DNA from: Anaerolineaceae bacterium UBA4775
GTDB lineage: Bacteria; Chloroflexota; Anaerolineae; Anaerolineales; Anaerolineaceae
Assembly (NCBI GenBank): GCA_002403205.1
Contig: DHHJ01000034.1
Span: 1 to 45,744 of the forward strand
Length of the DNA stretch: 45,744 nt
Direction of reading: 5' to 3'
The notes below the pieces were generated by a model. The model was not told the origin of the DNA. It saw nothing but the letters and a program-made list of their open reading frames with translations, and searched no databases. Shown here one piece after another: positions 7,872 to 16,412 of the stretch. The position numbers were made by a program, and so were the translations under genes. Position 1 is the first letter of the stretch; each line of letters starts with the position of its first letter.

Positions 7872-10127
7872 TCATCCTTCCGAGCCTCCCGGATCGAGGA
7901 TTTCCCGGATTTGGGTTTTTGGGTCCGGTTCACTGATGATGCCCCGTCCTTCCATTTCATCGATCATGCGGGCAGCGCGGGTGTAGCCGATGCGCAATTT
8001 GCGCTGGAGCATTGAAACGGAAGCCTGACCCTCCGCGCGAACCGTATCAACGGCCTCGTTGAATTTCGGATCCAGGTCTTCATCTTCCATTTCTTCCCAT
8101 AGAGGCACCTGTTTAAACGGTACTCCCTGGCTGGATTGAAAGGCAGCGGGCTGATCTGGCCGCGCGGGGGCCTGCCCAGACACGGAAAAACCCCGCCAAT
8201 AAGCCGCCAGGCGGTTGATCTCGGCATCTGAGACGAACGCGCTCTGGATGCGGACCGGTGCAGGTGCATCCGGAGCCTGAAAGAGCATATCGCCGCGGCC
8301 GAGGAGGCGCTCGGCGCCGGGTTGGTCGAGGATCACCCGGCTGTCGACAGAAGATGCCACCGCAAAGGCGATCCGGGCGGGGAAGTTGGCTTTGATCAGC
8401 CCCGTCAGGATATCCGTTGACGGCCGCTGAGTGGCGATGATCAGGTGGATGCCGGTTGCGCGGGCCAGCTGGGCCAGGCGGGTGATAGCCCGCTCGGTTT
8501 CATCTGGTGCCAGCATCATCAGGTCTGAAAGCTCATCGATGACCACCAGCAGGTAGGGCAGTTTTTTGATTTGGTTTTTCGCACAGTACACATTGTAGTC
8601 GGCAATATTGCGGGTGTGGGTTTCAGAGAACTTACGGTAGCGCTGATCCATTTCGCGCAGCATCCACTGCAATGCGCCGACCACGTGTTCGGCTTCGACG
8701 ATCACGGGGGAAAGCAGGTGCGGGATGCCGTTATACCCGGTCAGTTCTACGCGTTTGGGGTCAACCAACACCAGGCGCAGTTCATCAGGCGTTTTGTTGA
8801 GCAGAAAGCACGCCAGGATATCGTTAATACAAACGGATTTACCGGCACCCGTTGTCCCGGCGATCAACAGGTGGGGCATGGCCGTCAGGTCAGCTGCAAC
8901 GGGATTGCCAGAAACATCCTTACCCAGGGCGATCTTCAAAGGGGAATCCAGCCCCTGGAAGGCAGGGCTGGTCAGAACTTCTTGGAGTGAAACCAGCGCA
9001 ATGTGGCGGTTGGGGACTTCAATGCCGATATAGCCCTTGCCCGGTACGGGAGCCTGGATGCGGATGCGCGCGGCGGCCAAGGCCAGTGCGAGATCGTCCG
9101 ATAGGGAGGTGATTTTTGAGACGCGCACCCGTGTTCTGCCATTGCGGGTGGCAACAAAATCCGGCTCGACACCAAACAGGGTGACAGTTGGCCCGCGCTT
9201 GATGTCGACCACGTGGGCAGGTGCGCCAAAGGAGCGCAAGGTCTCTTCAATCACCCGGGCGCGATGGCGGTCATTTTCTGCATCATCCGGGGGTTCAATG
9301 GCGGGGTCAAGGATTTCATTGGGGTCCGGAAGCACCCACACCGGTTCTTTCGGCAACGGCTCCACACCGGCGGGTGGTTGTGTGGTGCTGATGGGTTCGG
9401 TGATGACCGTCCCGGCATGAGCGGGCTGTGGCTCGGTTTGTGCCTGTCCCTGAGCCGTTTGGCCCTGGCCTGATTGCCGGCGTGTATTTCTGCGTTCGCT
9501 CAGCTGAGCTTTTAGCCGGGAAAAGCCCTGCTGGAGTATGCTGCCCAGTTGCTTGAGGGCATCACCCCACCATTTAACAATGTTGGCCATGGCCAGGTCG
9601 AGGGTCAGGATCAGGCTGATCAAGAGCCAGGCGATCAATGCCACGATGGCGCCAGGTCTTCCCAGCGTGCTCACAAATCCAAGCTTAATGGCAGCGCCGA
9701 GATACCCGCCCCCGCTGCCCATGCTGGCATCCGTGAACCCGCCATCGATCACCAGGTGAAACCAGCCCGTCAGGTTGACGAAAAACAGGATAATGCCTGC
9801 GGTGCGCTCAGCAGACAGGCGGGGTAGATGCTCCATATTCCTGAAGAGCATCCAGGCGCCAAAGGTGATCAAAGCCAAGGGCAGCAGGTAAACACCCCAT
9901 CCAATCAGGATGCTGATGTTTCTCACCCACCAGCCTGTGACGCTGCCGCCGGATTGCACAAACAGGCTGATCAGTGTCAGAATCCCGATGAAGAGCAGGA
10001 GGATGGCAACAATATCCACCCGCCTCTGGGGTGAAACCCCTGAGAGGAGCGGTTCATGCGGTTTGATGCGTGCTTTTGGTTTTTGGGTCTGCCTGGCCTT
10101 GGATGATTTTGTTTTCCGGCGTGCCAT
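7872..10127 (-). CDS. ftsK: FtsK/SpoIIIE-family DNA translocase
   Basis: This 751-residue ATP-driven pump moves chromosomal DNA at the division septum. It has a basic N-terminal tail and four membrane helices in about the first 185 residues, then a proline/glutamine-rich linker. The motor follows, with Walker A GTTGAGKS and Walker B LLVVIDELSDLMM. The C-terminal gamma winged-helix domain (VSMLQRKLRIGYTRAARMIDEME) reads polarity sequences on DNA. ATG 10127 is chosen because AGGAGA lies six bases upstream and an extended -10 promoter sits about 40 bases further up. The upstream in-frame reading to 10211 would run through that promoter. It reads away from rho. Confidence 0.95.
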   Translation of the reverse strand: MARRKTKSSKARQTQKPKARIKPHEPLLSGVSPQRRVDIVAILLLFIGILTLISLFVQSGGSVTGWWVRNISILIGWGVYLLPLALITFGAWMLFRNMEHLPRLSAERTAGIILFFVNLTGWFHLVIDGGFTDASMGSGGGYLGAAIKLGFVSTLGRPGAIVALIAWLLISLILTLDLAMANIVKWWGDALKQLGSILQQGFSRLKAQLSERRNTRRQSGQGQTAQGQAQTEPQPAHAGTVITEPISTTQPPAGVEPLPKEPVWVLPDPNEILDPAIEPPDDAENDRHRARVIEETLRSFGAPAHVVDIKRGPTVTLFGVEPDFVATRNGRTRVRVSKITSLSDDLALALAAARIRIQAPVPGKGYIGIEVPNRHIALVSLQEVLTSPAFQGLDSPLKIALGKDVSGNPVAADLTAMPHLLIAGTTGAGKSVCINDILACFLLNKTPDELRLVLVDPKRVELTGYNGIPHLLSPVIVEAEHVVGALQWMLREMDQRYRKFSETHTRNIADYNVYCAKNQIKKLPYLLVVIDELSDLMMLAPDETERAITRLAQLARATGIHLIIATQRPSTDILTGLIKANFPARIAFAVASSVDSRVILDQPGAERLLGRGDMLFQAPDAPAPVRIQSAFVSDAEINRLAAYWRGFSVSGQAPARPDQPAAFQSSQGVPFKQVPLWEEMEDEDLDPKFNEAVDTVRAEGQASVSMLQRKLRIGYTRAARMIDEMEGRGIISEPDPKTQIREILDPGGSEG

Positions 10128-10167
10128 GCTGTTCTCCTGGGATGAAAATGACTCCTTTACGGTGTGG

Positions 10168-10176
10168 ATTATAGCA
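10168..10176 (-). promoter_or_regulatory. Extended -10 promoter of ftsK
   Basis: The minus strand reads TGCTATAAT, an extended -10 element, about 40 bases upstream of the ftsK ATG. No good -35 box is present, as is usual for extended -10 promoters. Confidence 0.55.
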
Positions 10177-10354
10177 TAGCAACCCGTTCTTAATGTGTGC
10201 ACGCCGATCAAGGCTGTGACCTCTTTTTGGGTGGGGTTTTCCCGAGTTCAGGTTATCGAAACTGGTTATGCAGTTGGGCTTGACCGGTGGAAAAATTCAA
10301 GTATCATCAATGGAAGAAATCATCAAATATATTAGATGCATTTTTAATAATCAC

Positions 10355-10383
10355 TTGCGAGGCATTTTAGAGTCTGTTATAAT
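10355..10383 (+). promoter_or_regulatory. Sigma-70-type promoter of rho
   Basis: TTGCGA (10355-10360) and a perfect TATAAT (10378-10383) are separated by 17 bases. Transcription would begin near 10390, leaving a leader of about 285 bases before the rho ATG. Confidence 0.65.
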
Positions 10384-10389
10384 ATTTTT

Positions 10390-10676
10390 ATTACCTATCG
10401 TTAATAATCGCCGGAACTGGTAACCACTTTACCCCTCGGCTATTGACCGAAAGAATGCTTCCCGTATGTCTTTAACAAATCAAGCGGCAAGTGTTGCCAT
10501 TATCACAGTATGCAATTGTGGGGCCGCGCATGGGATGAGAGCTTGCCCATCGTTTTAATTATCTTTCCCGATTTTTATGTTTCATTATGATGCCTCTCCG
10601 TAGGTGTGGGCAGATAAAGCGATGCGGTTTATTCTGTGACCTTAGTTGGACTATGATTTAAGAAGAGAAAAACAAT
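10390..10676 (+). promoter_or_regulatory. Long 5' leader of rho, possible autoregulatory region
   Basis: About 285 bases separate the predicted rho promoter from the start codon. The leader holds a small hairpin (GGCAA, three-base loop, TTGCC, 10486-10498) and a 30-codon open frame at 10466-10558 beginning MSLTNQAASVA. Rho genes in other bacteria are known to attenuate their own transcription in the leader, and in E. coli a short leader ORF precedes rho. The same role here is inference. The short ORF has no clear Shine-Dalgarno site. Confidence 0.4.
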
Positions 10677-11951
10677 ATGAATATCCTTGAACTGGAACAA
10701 AAAACACTAACCGAACTGCGCAGCATTGCTCAGGATCTAAAAATTCCCCGTCCGCAGAGACACAAAAAAGAAAGCCTGATCCTGCAAATCTCACGCGCTT
10801 GGGGAGAGGATGAAGGGCTGGAGATCCGTGGTGGGATCCTGGAGATCATGAACGAAGGGATTGGTTTCCTGAGGCAGGATTATCGCATCGGTTCAGAAGA
10901 TGTTTACGTCTCTCAGGCGCAATTACGCCGCTACGAATTGCGCTCGGGGGATATGGTCATCGGGCATGTTCGTCCTCCCCGTGAATCAGAACGGCATTTT
11001 GGTTTATTAAAAGTTGAGTATGTCAACGGATTAACCCCGGACGAGGCGCGCCATCGCCCCCGGTTTGAGAACCTCACCCCGATCTTCCCCGATAACCGCT
11101 TCAATTTGGAGTATGACGACAAGGTGCTTTCCACACGGTTGATCAACCTCGTGGCACCGATTGGGCGCGGTCAGCGTGCGATGATCGTCTCTCCACCAAA
11201 AGCCGGTAAAACCACCATCCTTAAAGAAATCGCCAACGCGATCTTCTCCAACCATCCCGAAGTTCGGCAGATCATGTCGCTGATCGGTGAACGCCCGGAA
11301 GAAGTGACCGATATGGATCGGTCGGTGGAAGCTGAAGTGGTCGCCTCAACTTTCGATGAACCGGTGACTGCCCATGTCCGCATGGCTGAAATTGCTTTGG
11401 AAAGATCAAAACGGCTGGTAGAATCCGGCCACGATGTGGTGATTTTGATGGACTCCCTTACCAGGCTGGCACGTGCGTACAACCTGGTGGTGAACCCCTC
11501 CGGCCGGACGCTCTCCGGCGGTTTGGACCCCTCAGCACTGTATCCCCCCAAACGATTCTTTGGGGCAGCCCGCAACCTTGAGGAAGGCGGTTCGCTGACG
11601 ATCATTGCGACAGCCCTGGTTGATACCGGTTCACGGCTGGATGATGTGGTCTTTGAGGAGTTCAAAGGCACCGGCAATATGGAACTGCACCTTTCACGCC
11701 GACTGCAGGAACGCCGCACCTTCCCGGCCATTGATATTGAGCGTTCATCCACTCGCCGTGAGGACTTGCTGCTTGGCCCAGATGTTCTTAAGCGAGCCTG
11801 GCTGATGCGCCGGATGTACTTGCAAATGGTGGCCAATGCACCGCAAGGTGCCGGTATGGACCCAGCCGTGGCAACTGAGGCTGTGCTGCAACAGATCATG
11901 CGCACGAAAACGAACATGGAATTTCTCGAAACCCTTAATGGTGATTTTTAA
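10677..11951 (+). CDS. rho: Transcription termination factor Rho
   Basis: This hexameric RNA-dependent ATPase ends transcription of untranslated RNA. The 424 residues include the N-terminal Rho-N helical part (LTELRSIAQDLKIPRPQRHKKESLI), the cold-shock-like RNA-binding domain with GILEIMNEGIGFLR, and the motor. The motor has Walker A SPPKAGKTT, the Walker B segment DVVILMDSLTRLARAYN, the Q-loop/R-loop segment PSGRTLSGGLDPSALYPPKRFFGAARN, and the arginine finger region DELHLSRRL-like (NMELHLSRRLQERRTFPAIDIERSSTRRE). It is close in length to E. coli Rho (419) and lacks the long N-terminal insertions of some actinobacterial forms. A LysM/M23 peptidase gene follows after 20 bases. Confidence 0.97.
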   Translation: MNILELEQKTLTELRSIAQDLKIPRPQRHKKESLILQISRAWGEDEGLEIRGGILEIMNEGIGFLRQDYRIGSEDVYVSQAQLRRYELRSGDMVIGHVRPPRESERHFGLLKVEYVNGLTPDEARHRPRFENLTPIFPDNRFNLEYDDKVLSTRLINLVAPIGRGQRAMIVSPPKAGKTTILKEIANAIFSNHPEVRQIMSLIGERPEEVTDMDRSVEAEVVASTFDEPVTAHVRMAEIALERSKRLVESGHDVVILMDSLTRLARAYNLVVNPSGRTLSGGLDPSALYPPKRFFGAARNLEEGGSLTIIATALVDTGSRLDDVVFEEFKGTGNMELHLSRRLQERRTFPAIDIERSSTRREDLLLGPDVLKRAWLMRRMYLQMVANAPQGAGMDPAVATEAVLQQIMRTKTNMEFLETLNGDF

Positions 11952-11971
11952 CAATTTTGAGGTGATGCAAT

Positions 11972-13066
11972 TTGACCGAACGAACCCCGCCAGAAAACGA
12001 GACCAAGGGTAAAAGCACCCGCCGGCAGAATTGGGTATCCTGGGGGGTAACGGTAATCCTGGTTGCGATGTTGGTATCCGTGCTGTACTGGCAGCCGATC
12101 CTCGCGCAGGAATTGGCTGAGCGTAATGGTAACCGTAATGCCGTAGAATTCAGCCCCGTGGAAGACCCATCCACGGAAGCCCTGGCAAGTATGCCGTATT
12201 TCGAAGTCGAACAGGACGATCCTTACCTGGTGCGGGTCCCGGAAACCCGCACGATCGCACCCACTCGGCCGCGCAGTGAACCGGTGGAATACGAGGTTTT
12301 GTCGGGAGATGCTGTTTTCAGCATTGCGCAAAAATTCAACATTTCACCCGAGACCTTGCTGTGGTCAAATTATGCCGTGCTGCGGGATGATCCGCACTTG
12401 CTGTCGATTGGGCAGGTGCTGCGCATCCCGCCGACCAACGGTATCCTCTATGAATGGAAAGACGGCGACACCCTGGAAGTGGTTGCCAGGAATTTCAAAG
12501 CCTCAGTGGATGACATTTTGAACTGGTCGGGCAATAAACTGGATTTCGCTAACCCTGAAATTGATGCTGGGGAACTGGTGATGATCCCTGGCGGTCAGCG
12601 CGAATTTCAGCAATGGGTGGTGCCAACCTATGCTGTCGGCCGCTCCGGCACGGCGTCTCTTCCTGGCGGGTGTGAAATTGGCGGGTCGATCCTGTATGGC
12701 GGCGGATGGTTCACCTGGCCGGCTGACAACCGTTACCTGTCCGGCAATGATTTTTGGTCAGGGCACCTGGCGATCGATATTGCGGCTGCCACGGGCGCGC
12801 CGATCTACGCGGCAGACTCGGGCGTGGTGGTCTTTTCCGGGTGGAACGGCAGCGGCTATGGCAATGTGGTCATGATCGACCATATGAACGGCTACCATAC
12901 CTTGTACGCCCACCTCAGCAGCACGAATGTCTCTTGCGGCTCGAGTGTGGTCCAGGGCAATATCGTCGGTCGTGCGGGTTCTACTGGCAATTCCACCGGG
13001 CCACACCTGCATTTTGAGGTCAGATACCTGGGTGGGTTCCTTAACCCGTGGACGGTCTTACCCTGA
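11972..13066 (+). CDS. LysM-domain M23 peptidase, membrane-anchored
   Basis: This 364-residue protein is a probable cell-wall endopeptidase or amidase activator on the outer face of the membrane. It has one N-terminal membrane helix (about residues 24-42). Two LysM modules follow, the first beginning VEYEVLSGDAVFSIAQKFN and the second ILYEWKDGDTLEVVARNFK. The M23 domain has the zinc motif HLAIDIA (H and D ligands) and the HLHFEV motif near the C terminus, so the catalytic residues are intact. It starts at TTG with GAGGTGAT a few bases upstream. It lies 20 bases after rho and is probably co-transcribed with it. A tRNA-Arg gene with its own promoter follows. Confidence 0.9.
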   Translation: MTERTPPENETKGKSTRRQNWVSWGVTVILVAMLVSVLYWQPILAQELAERNGNRNAVEFSPVEDPSTEALASMPYFEVEQDDPYLVRVPETRTIAPTRPRSEPVEYEVLSGDAVFSIAQKFNISPETLLWSNYAVLRDDPHLLSIGQVLRIPPTNGILYEWKDGDTLEVVARNFKASVDDILNWSGNKLDFANPEIDAGELVMIPGGQREFQQWVVPTYAVGRSGTASLPGGCEIGGSILYGGGWFTWPADNRYLSGNDFWSGHLAIDIAAATGAPIYAADSGVVVFSGWNGSGYGNVVMIDHMNGYHTLYAHLSSTNVSCGSSVVQGNIVGRAGSTGNSTGPHLHFEVRYLGGFLNPWTVLP

Positions 13067-13069
13067 TTG

Positions 13070-13078
13070 TGATATAAT
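13070..13078 (+). promoter_or_regulatory. Extended -10 promoter of tRNA-Arg
   Basis: TGATATAAT lies 14 bases upstream of the tRNA 5' end, immediately after the stop codon of the peptidase gene. The -35 region is only weakly matched. Confidence 0.5.
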
Positions 13079-13092
13079 CATCTGGCAATCCT

Positions 13093-13166
13093 GCTCCAGT
13101 AGCTCAACAGGATAGAGCAAGGCACTCCTAACGCCTAGGTTGGGGGTTCGAGTCCCTCCTGGAGCA
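13093..13166 (+). tRNA. tRNA-Arg (anticodon CCT)
   Basis: The 74-base sequence folds as a standard cloverleaf. GCTCCAG pairs with CTGGAGC in the acceptor stem, T8-A9 follow, GCTC/GAGC form the D stem, and GGGGG/CCCTC flank the TTCGAGT T-loop. The anticodon loop is CTCCTAA, giving CCT, which reads AGG. The anticodon stem AGGCA/CGCCT contains one A-C mismatch next to the loop. CCA is not encoded directly after the discriminator base. A hairpin terminator follows. Confidence 0.93.
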
Positions 13167-13181
13167 TCCATCGCAACAAAA

Positions 13182-13206
13182 AAAACGCCTGGTCAACAGG
13201 CGTTTT
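13182..13206. terminator. Bidirectional terminator between tRNA-Arg and a convergent gene
   Basis: AAAACGCCTG and CAGGCGTTTT form a 10-base-pair stem around the loop GTCAA. T-runs flank it on both strands (TTTT on plus, eight T on minus), so it can serve the tRNA and the convergent small acidic protein gene. Confidence 0.85.
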
Positions 13207-13235
13207 ATGTTTTAAGGGGGTTGTCTAGTGGTGGG

Positions 13236-13616
13236 TTACCACTCAGAATCCATGTCGTCAAAGTCGAAATCGTCTTCGATTTCTTCATACTCCTCTGGAT
13301 CCCGCCTGACCCATAAAATCAGCAGGTTACCGTCATCTGAATCGACGGTTCGGGCGGCCACGATGGGTACTTCCTTCTTCATGCCAATTGGGTCTCGATA
13401 TTCGAGGTACATGGTGAGCTTGTGAGCCCAGGCTTTGTGGCAACGGTCAAGAAGTGCTTCGCCGTTGAAGGTGCGCAGGGTGGTGCGGGCTGTGTCGTAA
13501 AGATAGGGGCCTTCCGTCAGGCCGGCTGTCCACCCGTTGATGCCCATGATGAAGTCTGTTTCGATGGAGTCGAAACTCGGGGTTGGGCCTTCGATGATGG
13601 TGATTTTGTTGTCCAT
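13236..13616 (-). CDS. Small acidic protein of unknown function
   Basis: The 126-residue protein has a compact N-terminal region and a strongly acidic C-terminal tail (EEYEEIEDDFDFDDMD, roughly residues 106-121). There is no signal peptide or membrane helix, and I recognise no family. The start at ATG 13616 is chosen because GAGG lies about 11 bases upstream; the frame is open ten codons further. It stands alone between two oppositely placed signals and shares the bidirectional terminator with tRNA-Arg. The acidic tail suggests binding to a basic partner, which is only inference. Confidence 0.65.
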   Translation of the reverse strand: MDNKITIIEGPTPSFDSIETDFIMGINGWTAGLTEGPYLYDTARTTLRTFNGEALLDRCHKAWAHKLTMYLEYRDPIGMKKEVPIVAARTVDSDDGNLLILWVRRDPEEYEEIEDDFDFDDMDSEW

Positions 13617-13738
13617 GGTTGTTTTACCTCGCAAGCATCTTACCACATAAAAACACCCAAGACTAGACTGTTCGATGAGAATTTTTATCGAATTTAACGG
13701 TGAATTGATAGTGAAAGGGTCAGCTTGTTTGGCGCGGT

Positions 13739-15082
13739 TTACGGGTAGGTATTGTTGTAGAACCAGTTGAAGGCGTAGTACCCGCCGCTGGTCGCTTCCA
13801 GGCGGATGGCGATCCTGCCCTGCCCTGCCAAATCGGCGGGGATCTTGTAAGTGCCCGTGAACGTGCCCCCAGAGCCCGAATTGATGGTCGTGACCTCGAT
13901 CCCGCCGATCCCTCGTGTGCCCATTTTTCCCATCAGCACTTTGAAATCGTAATTGGCCGGGAAGTTGCTTGTCGTGATGGTCACGGATTCATCTTCCTTG
14001 ACACCGGAGATGGAAAAGGTGGGGATGCCCGAATAACCGCTTACACTGGCTGGTTGAGTGACGGTGGTGTTGTTATAAAACCAGTTGTATGAGTAATAAA
14101 TGCCGTCTTCGGTTTGCAGGCGGATCGCGATCTGGTAATTGCCGTGTAAGCCCTCCGGGATATCAAAAGTCTCGAGGAACGAACCCCCCGAACCAGAGGT
14201 GATCGTGGTGACATGGATACCGCCGATGCCGCGGGTGCCCATTTGGCCCATGAGAACCAGGAAAGTCCTGTTTGCCGGGTAGTTGTGTGTTCTGATCGTG
14301 ACAGATTCATCTGCCTGGACGGATTCGATTGAAATAGTGGGGATGCCGGTGTAAGGCGTTGTCGTGCCTGCGCCACCCACGCCACCGGTTTCATTCTCGA
14401 ACCAGGTGTGGGTGTAAATTGCGCTTTCGGTGGATTCAAGCCGGATCGCAAGCCGGGTTTCGGATTTGAGTGCTTCAGGGATATTGAAGGATTCCTTGAT
14501 TGTGCCATCGGCTTTAGAGGTGACCGTGCCAACTTTGACCCCATCGATGCCTTCGGTGTCGTACTTCCCTATCAGGACATCGAATTTTTCATCGGCGGGG
14601 AAACGACTGCCCTCAATGGTGACCAGGGTATCCTTTTTTACGGTCACCACCAAGAGGATGGGTTTGGGCGTGTCCGCTTCTTTGAGCAATTCCTCCAGGA
14701 AATCCTCATCGTGGCTGCCATAATTTGTGTTGAAGAACCAGTTGAACGCGTAGTACCCATGTTGACTCGAATCCAGGCGGATCGCGATCTTTTCTTGGTC
14801 GTGGAGTTCTTCAGGAATATCAAAGGTGAACACCTGGCTGGCACCCGAACCGGTATTAATGGTATCCACCACGAGGCCATCCATGCCGAGTGTGGCAAAT
14901 TCGCCCAGCCGGACATTAAAGGTTCTGTTGGCTGGCAGGCCGTGGGTGAGAATGGTGACTCGATCGTTTTCGGTCACGCCGACGATCGAAAGGGTCGGGA
15001 TCGTCTCGGCAGGGACAAATTCGTTGGTAAAGCCAAGCGCCAGGAGAAGAACAAAAATAATCGTTAGCGAGAGTTTTTTCAT
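13739..15082 (-). CDS. Secreted protein with four tandem beta-type repeats
   Basis: The 447-residue protein begins with a typical signal peptide (KK, then a hydrophobic stretch to about residue 25). The rest consists of four homologous units of roughly 94 residues, starting near residues 29, 140, 247 and 354. Each unit runs from a P-T-x-S-I opening through FPANxxFxVLMG, a GIGGI-like turn, an SGSGG turn and an IAIRL strand to YYxFNWFYNN. Units 3 and 4 are the most alike; unit 2 is the most diverged. The pattern suggests beta-sandwich adhesive or structural modules on the cell surface. No catalytic domain is seen. AGAGGTGA lies just upstream of the ATG. I recognise the repeat only as a type frequent in secreted Anaerolineae proteins. 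Confidence 0.75.
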   Translation of the reverse strand: MKKLSLTIIFVLLLALGFTNEFVPAETIPTLSIVGVTENDRVTILTHGLPANRTFNVRLGEFATLGMDGLVVDTINTGSGASQVFTFDIPEELHDQEKIAIRLDSSQHGYYAFNWFFNTNYGSHDEDFLEELLKEADTPKPILLVVTVKKDTLVTIEGSRFPADEKFDVLIGKYDTEGIDGVKVGTVTSKADGTIKESFNIPEALKSETRLAIRLESTESAIYTHTWFENETGGVGGAGTTTPYTGIPTISIESVQADESVTIRTHNYPANRTFLVLMGQMGTRGIGGIHVTTITSGSGGSFLETFDIPEGLHGNYQIAIRLQTEDGIYYSYNWFYNNTTVTQPASVSGYSGIPTFSISGVKEDESVTITTSNFPANYDFKVLMGKMGTRGIGGIEVTTINSGSGGTFTGTYKIPADLAGQGRIAIRLEATSGGYYAFNWFYNNTYP

Positions 15083-15534
15083 CAGGTCACCTCTTGATTA
15101 GCCATAAGTAGCGTTTTTCTTTATTCCTTAAATCTGGTCAGCCAGAAGGTCAGCTTTCAGGGAATCAGTGTAGCGTAAATTCCTCACTTTGCCCTTATGC
15201 AGAGAAAGTGAGCCTGTCAAGACCCTGATGTGTTACAATGCTTTTCTATCAAGTGCTTTTGACAATTACTTAATTTATCCTAATTATACGAGATTCGCCG
15301 GTTTACATCAATAACCAATTTAATCAATGAAGTCAAAAGGATTGTTTTGGATGTAAAAAAAAGACCTTACCCGATCAGGGAATGGCTTAAAACATATCGT
15401 GCTAATCTGGTGGTGTGTTTTCCGCGTTCTTGATCATTATTGTTACACCTTGGCCAGGCAGCGTGTAGGATTGTTTATCTGATCCAGGGCGCCTGATTCA
15501 ATTTGCCTCCATCTCAGACGCCCTGGGTAAAGGT
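15083..15534. other. Gene-free 452-base interval with promoter-like sequences and a strong hairpin
   Basis: No coding gene is seen. On the minus strand TTGACA (15215-15220) and TAAGGG (15192-15197), 17 bases apart, could drive the repeat-protein gene. On the plus strand TTGACA (15259-15264) precedes AATTAT at 17 bases and points into empty sequence. At 15484-15526 two 13-base arms (CCAGGGCGCCTGA and TCAGACGCCCTGG) form a hairpin with one mismatch; it has no T-run. Confidence 0.4.
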
Positions 15535-16185
15535 TCAATAGCCTAGGTTTTCTTTGACTAAAATCACTTTGATCCGGTGAGGTATGACTTCCTTGTTGAC
15601 GATCAGCAGCTTGCTGACATTGCTGTTGATGCCATATGCCTCTTGTGCGCGCAGATCCTCAAGGGGATAGGTGTACTCATAGATCCGCTTGATGGCTTCA
15701 TCAAGATCGGACACGATTTTTTGTCCGCCTACTACCCAGATGACATGTGATGCGCCTGAGGCGTATCCGGGGAGCTGGCTGCCTGTGTTGGAGGCGATCA
15801 CAACGGAACCACCTTCGGTGATTGCGTGAACACTGCCAACCATATACTCCGGGGCGGCACCGAGGATGGTGCGCTCACGCCCCTGCGTTTTGGGGTCCAA
15901 TTCAGCCAGCTTCACCCGTACGGAATTGAACGATTCGTTCACGATTTCTGGAATGCCGAGCGCTTCGAGGGTTTTGGATACACTTGTAAATACATCAGCG
16001 TCTTCCGGCAGGAATTCGAGGATTTTCTGTTTTGCTTCCAACCCATTTTCTACAATAAAGGTCTCCATACCGTTTTTCTGTAAAGCCAGCGCGGTTTTTT
16101 GGAGCCTCTCATCACTGGCCAGTTGAGCAAAGGCTTGAGAAGGGGGTTGTTGGGCTTGTGAATTGATGAGATTGTTCAAATTCAT
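15535..16185 (-). CDS. LUD-domain protein (LutC/YkgG-like)
   Basis: The 216 residues form a single LUD domain, the family that includes LutC of the lactate-utilisation complex LutABC. The diagnostic stretch is in the second half: VGSVHAITEGGSVVIAS, then HVIWVVGGQKIVSDLDEAIKRIYEYTYPLEDLRAQEAYG. LutA and LutB partners are not encoded in the window, so lactate oxidation cannot be assumed; stand-alone LUD proteins are common and their role is uncertain. AAAGGA lies eight bases before the ATG. A strong hairpin (15484-15526) lies just past the stop codon. Confidence 0.8.
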   Translation of the reverse strand: MNLNNLINSQAQQPPSQAFAQLASDERLQKTALALQKNGMETFIVENGLEAKQKILEFLPEDADVFTSVSKTLEALGIPEIVNESFNSVRVKLAELDPKTQGRERTILGAAPEYMVGSVHAITEGGSVVIASNTGSQLPGYASGASHVIWVVGGQKIVSDLDEAIKRIYEYTYPLEDLRAQEAYGINSNVSKLLIVNKEVIPHRIKVILVKENLGY

Positions 16186-16363
16186 TGTGTTTTCCTTTCT
16201 GGATGGTTCTTTTTTTTTGTCTTGCTTAGGTTCATCCTGGCGGATGCTCCAGATTCTTTCTTAAACTCTATCGGCTTCTGTTTGCTCAGTGCCTTCTGAG
16301 AACCTATCAAGGTATGACATGGAGCGCTTATTTTGTTCGGACATCGCCCTGAGGAAATTAACC

Positions 16364-16394
16364 AAAAACCGCCTAGCAATTCAAGGCGGTTTTT
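16364..16394. terminator. Terminator downstream of hsp20
   Basis: AAAAACCGCCT and AGGCGGTTTTT form an 11-base-pair stem with a nine-base loop. The position 19 bases past the hsp20 stop and the T-run on the minus strand fit termination of that gene. The structure is symmetrical and could work both ways. Confidence 0.85.
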
Positions 16395-16412
16395 GCCAAA
16401 TCTTTGGTCGCT

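Noticed and set aside
15535..16185. LUD protein as part of a lactate-utilisation LutABC operon
   Set aside because: No LutA or LutB gene lies nearby; the gene stands alone.
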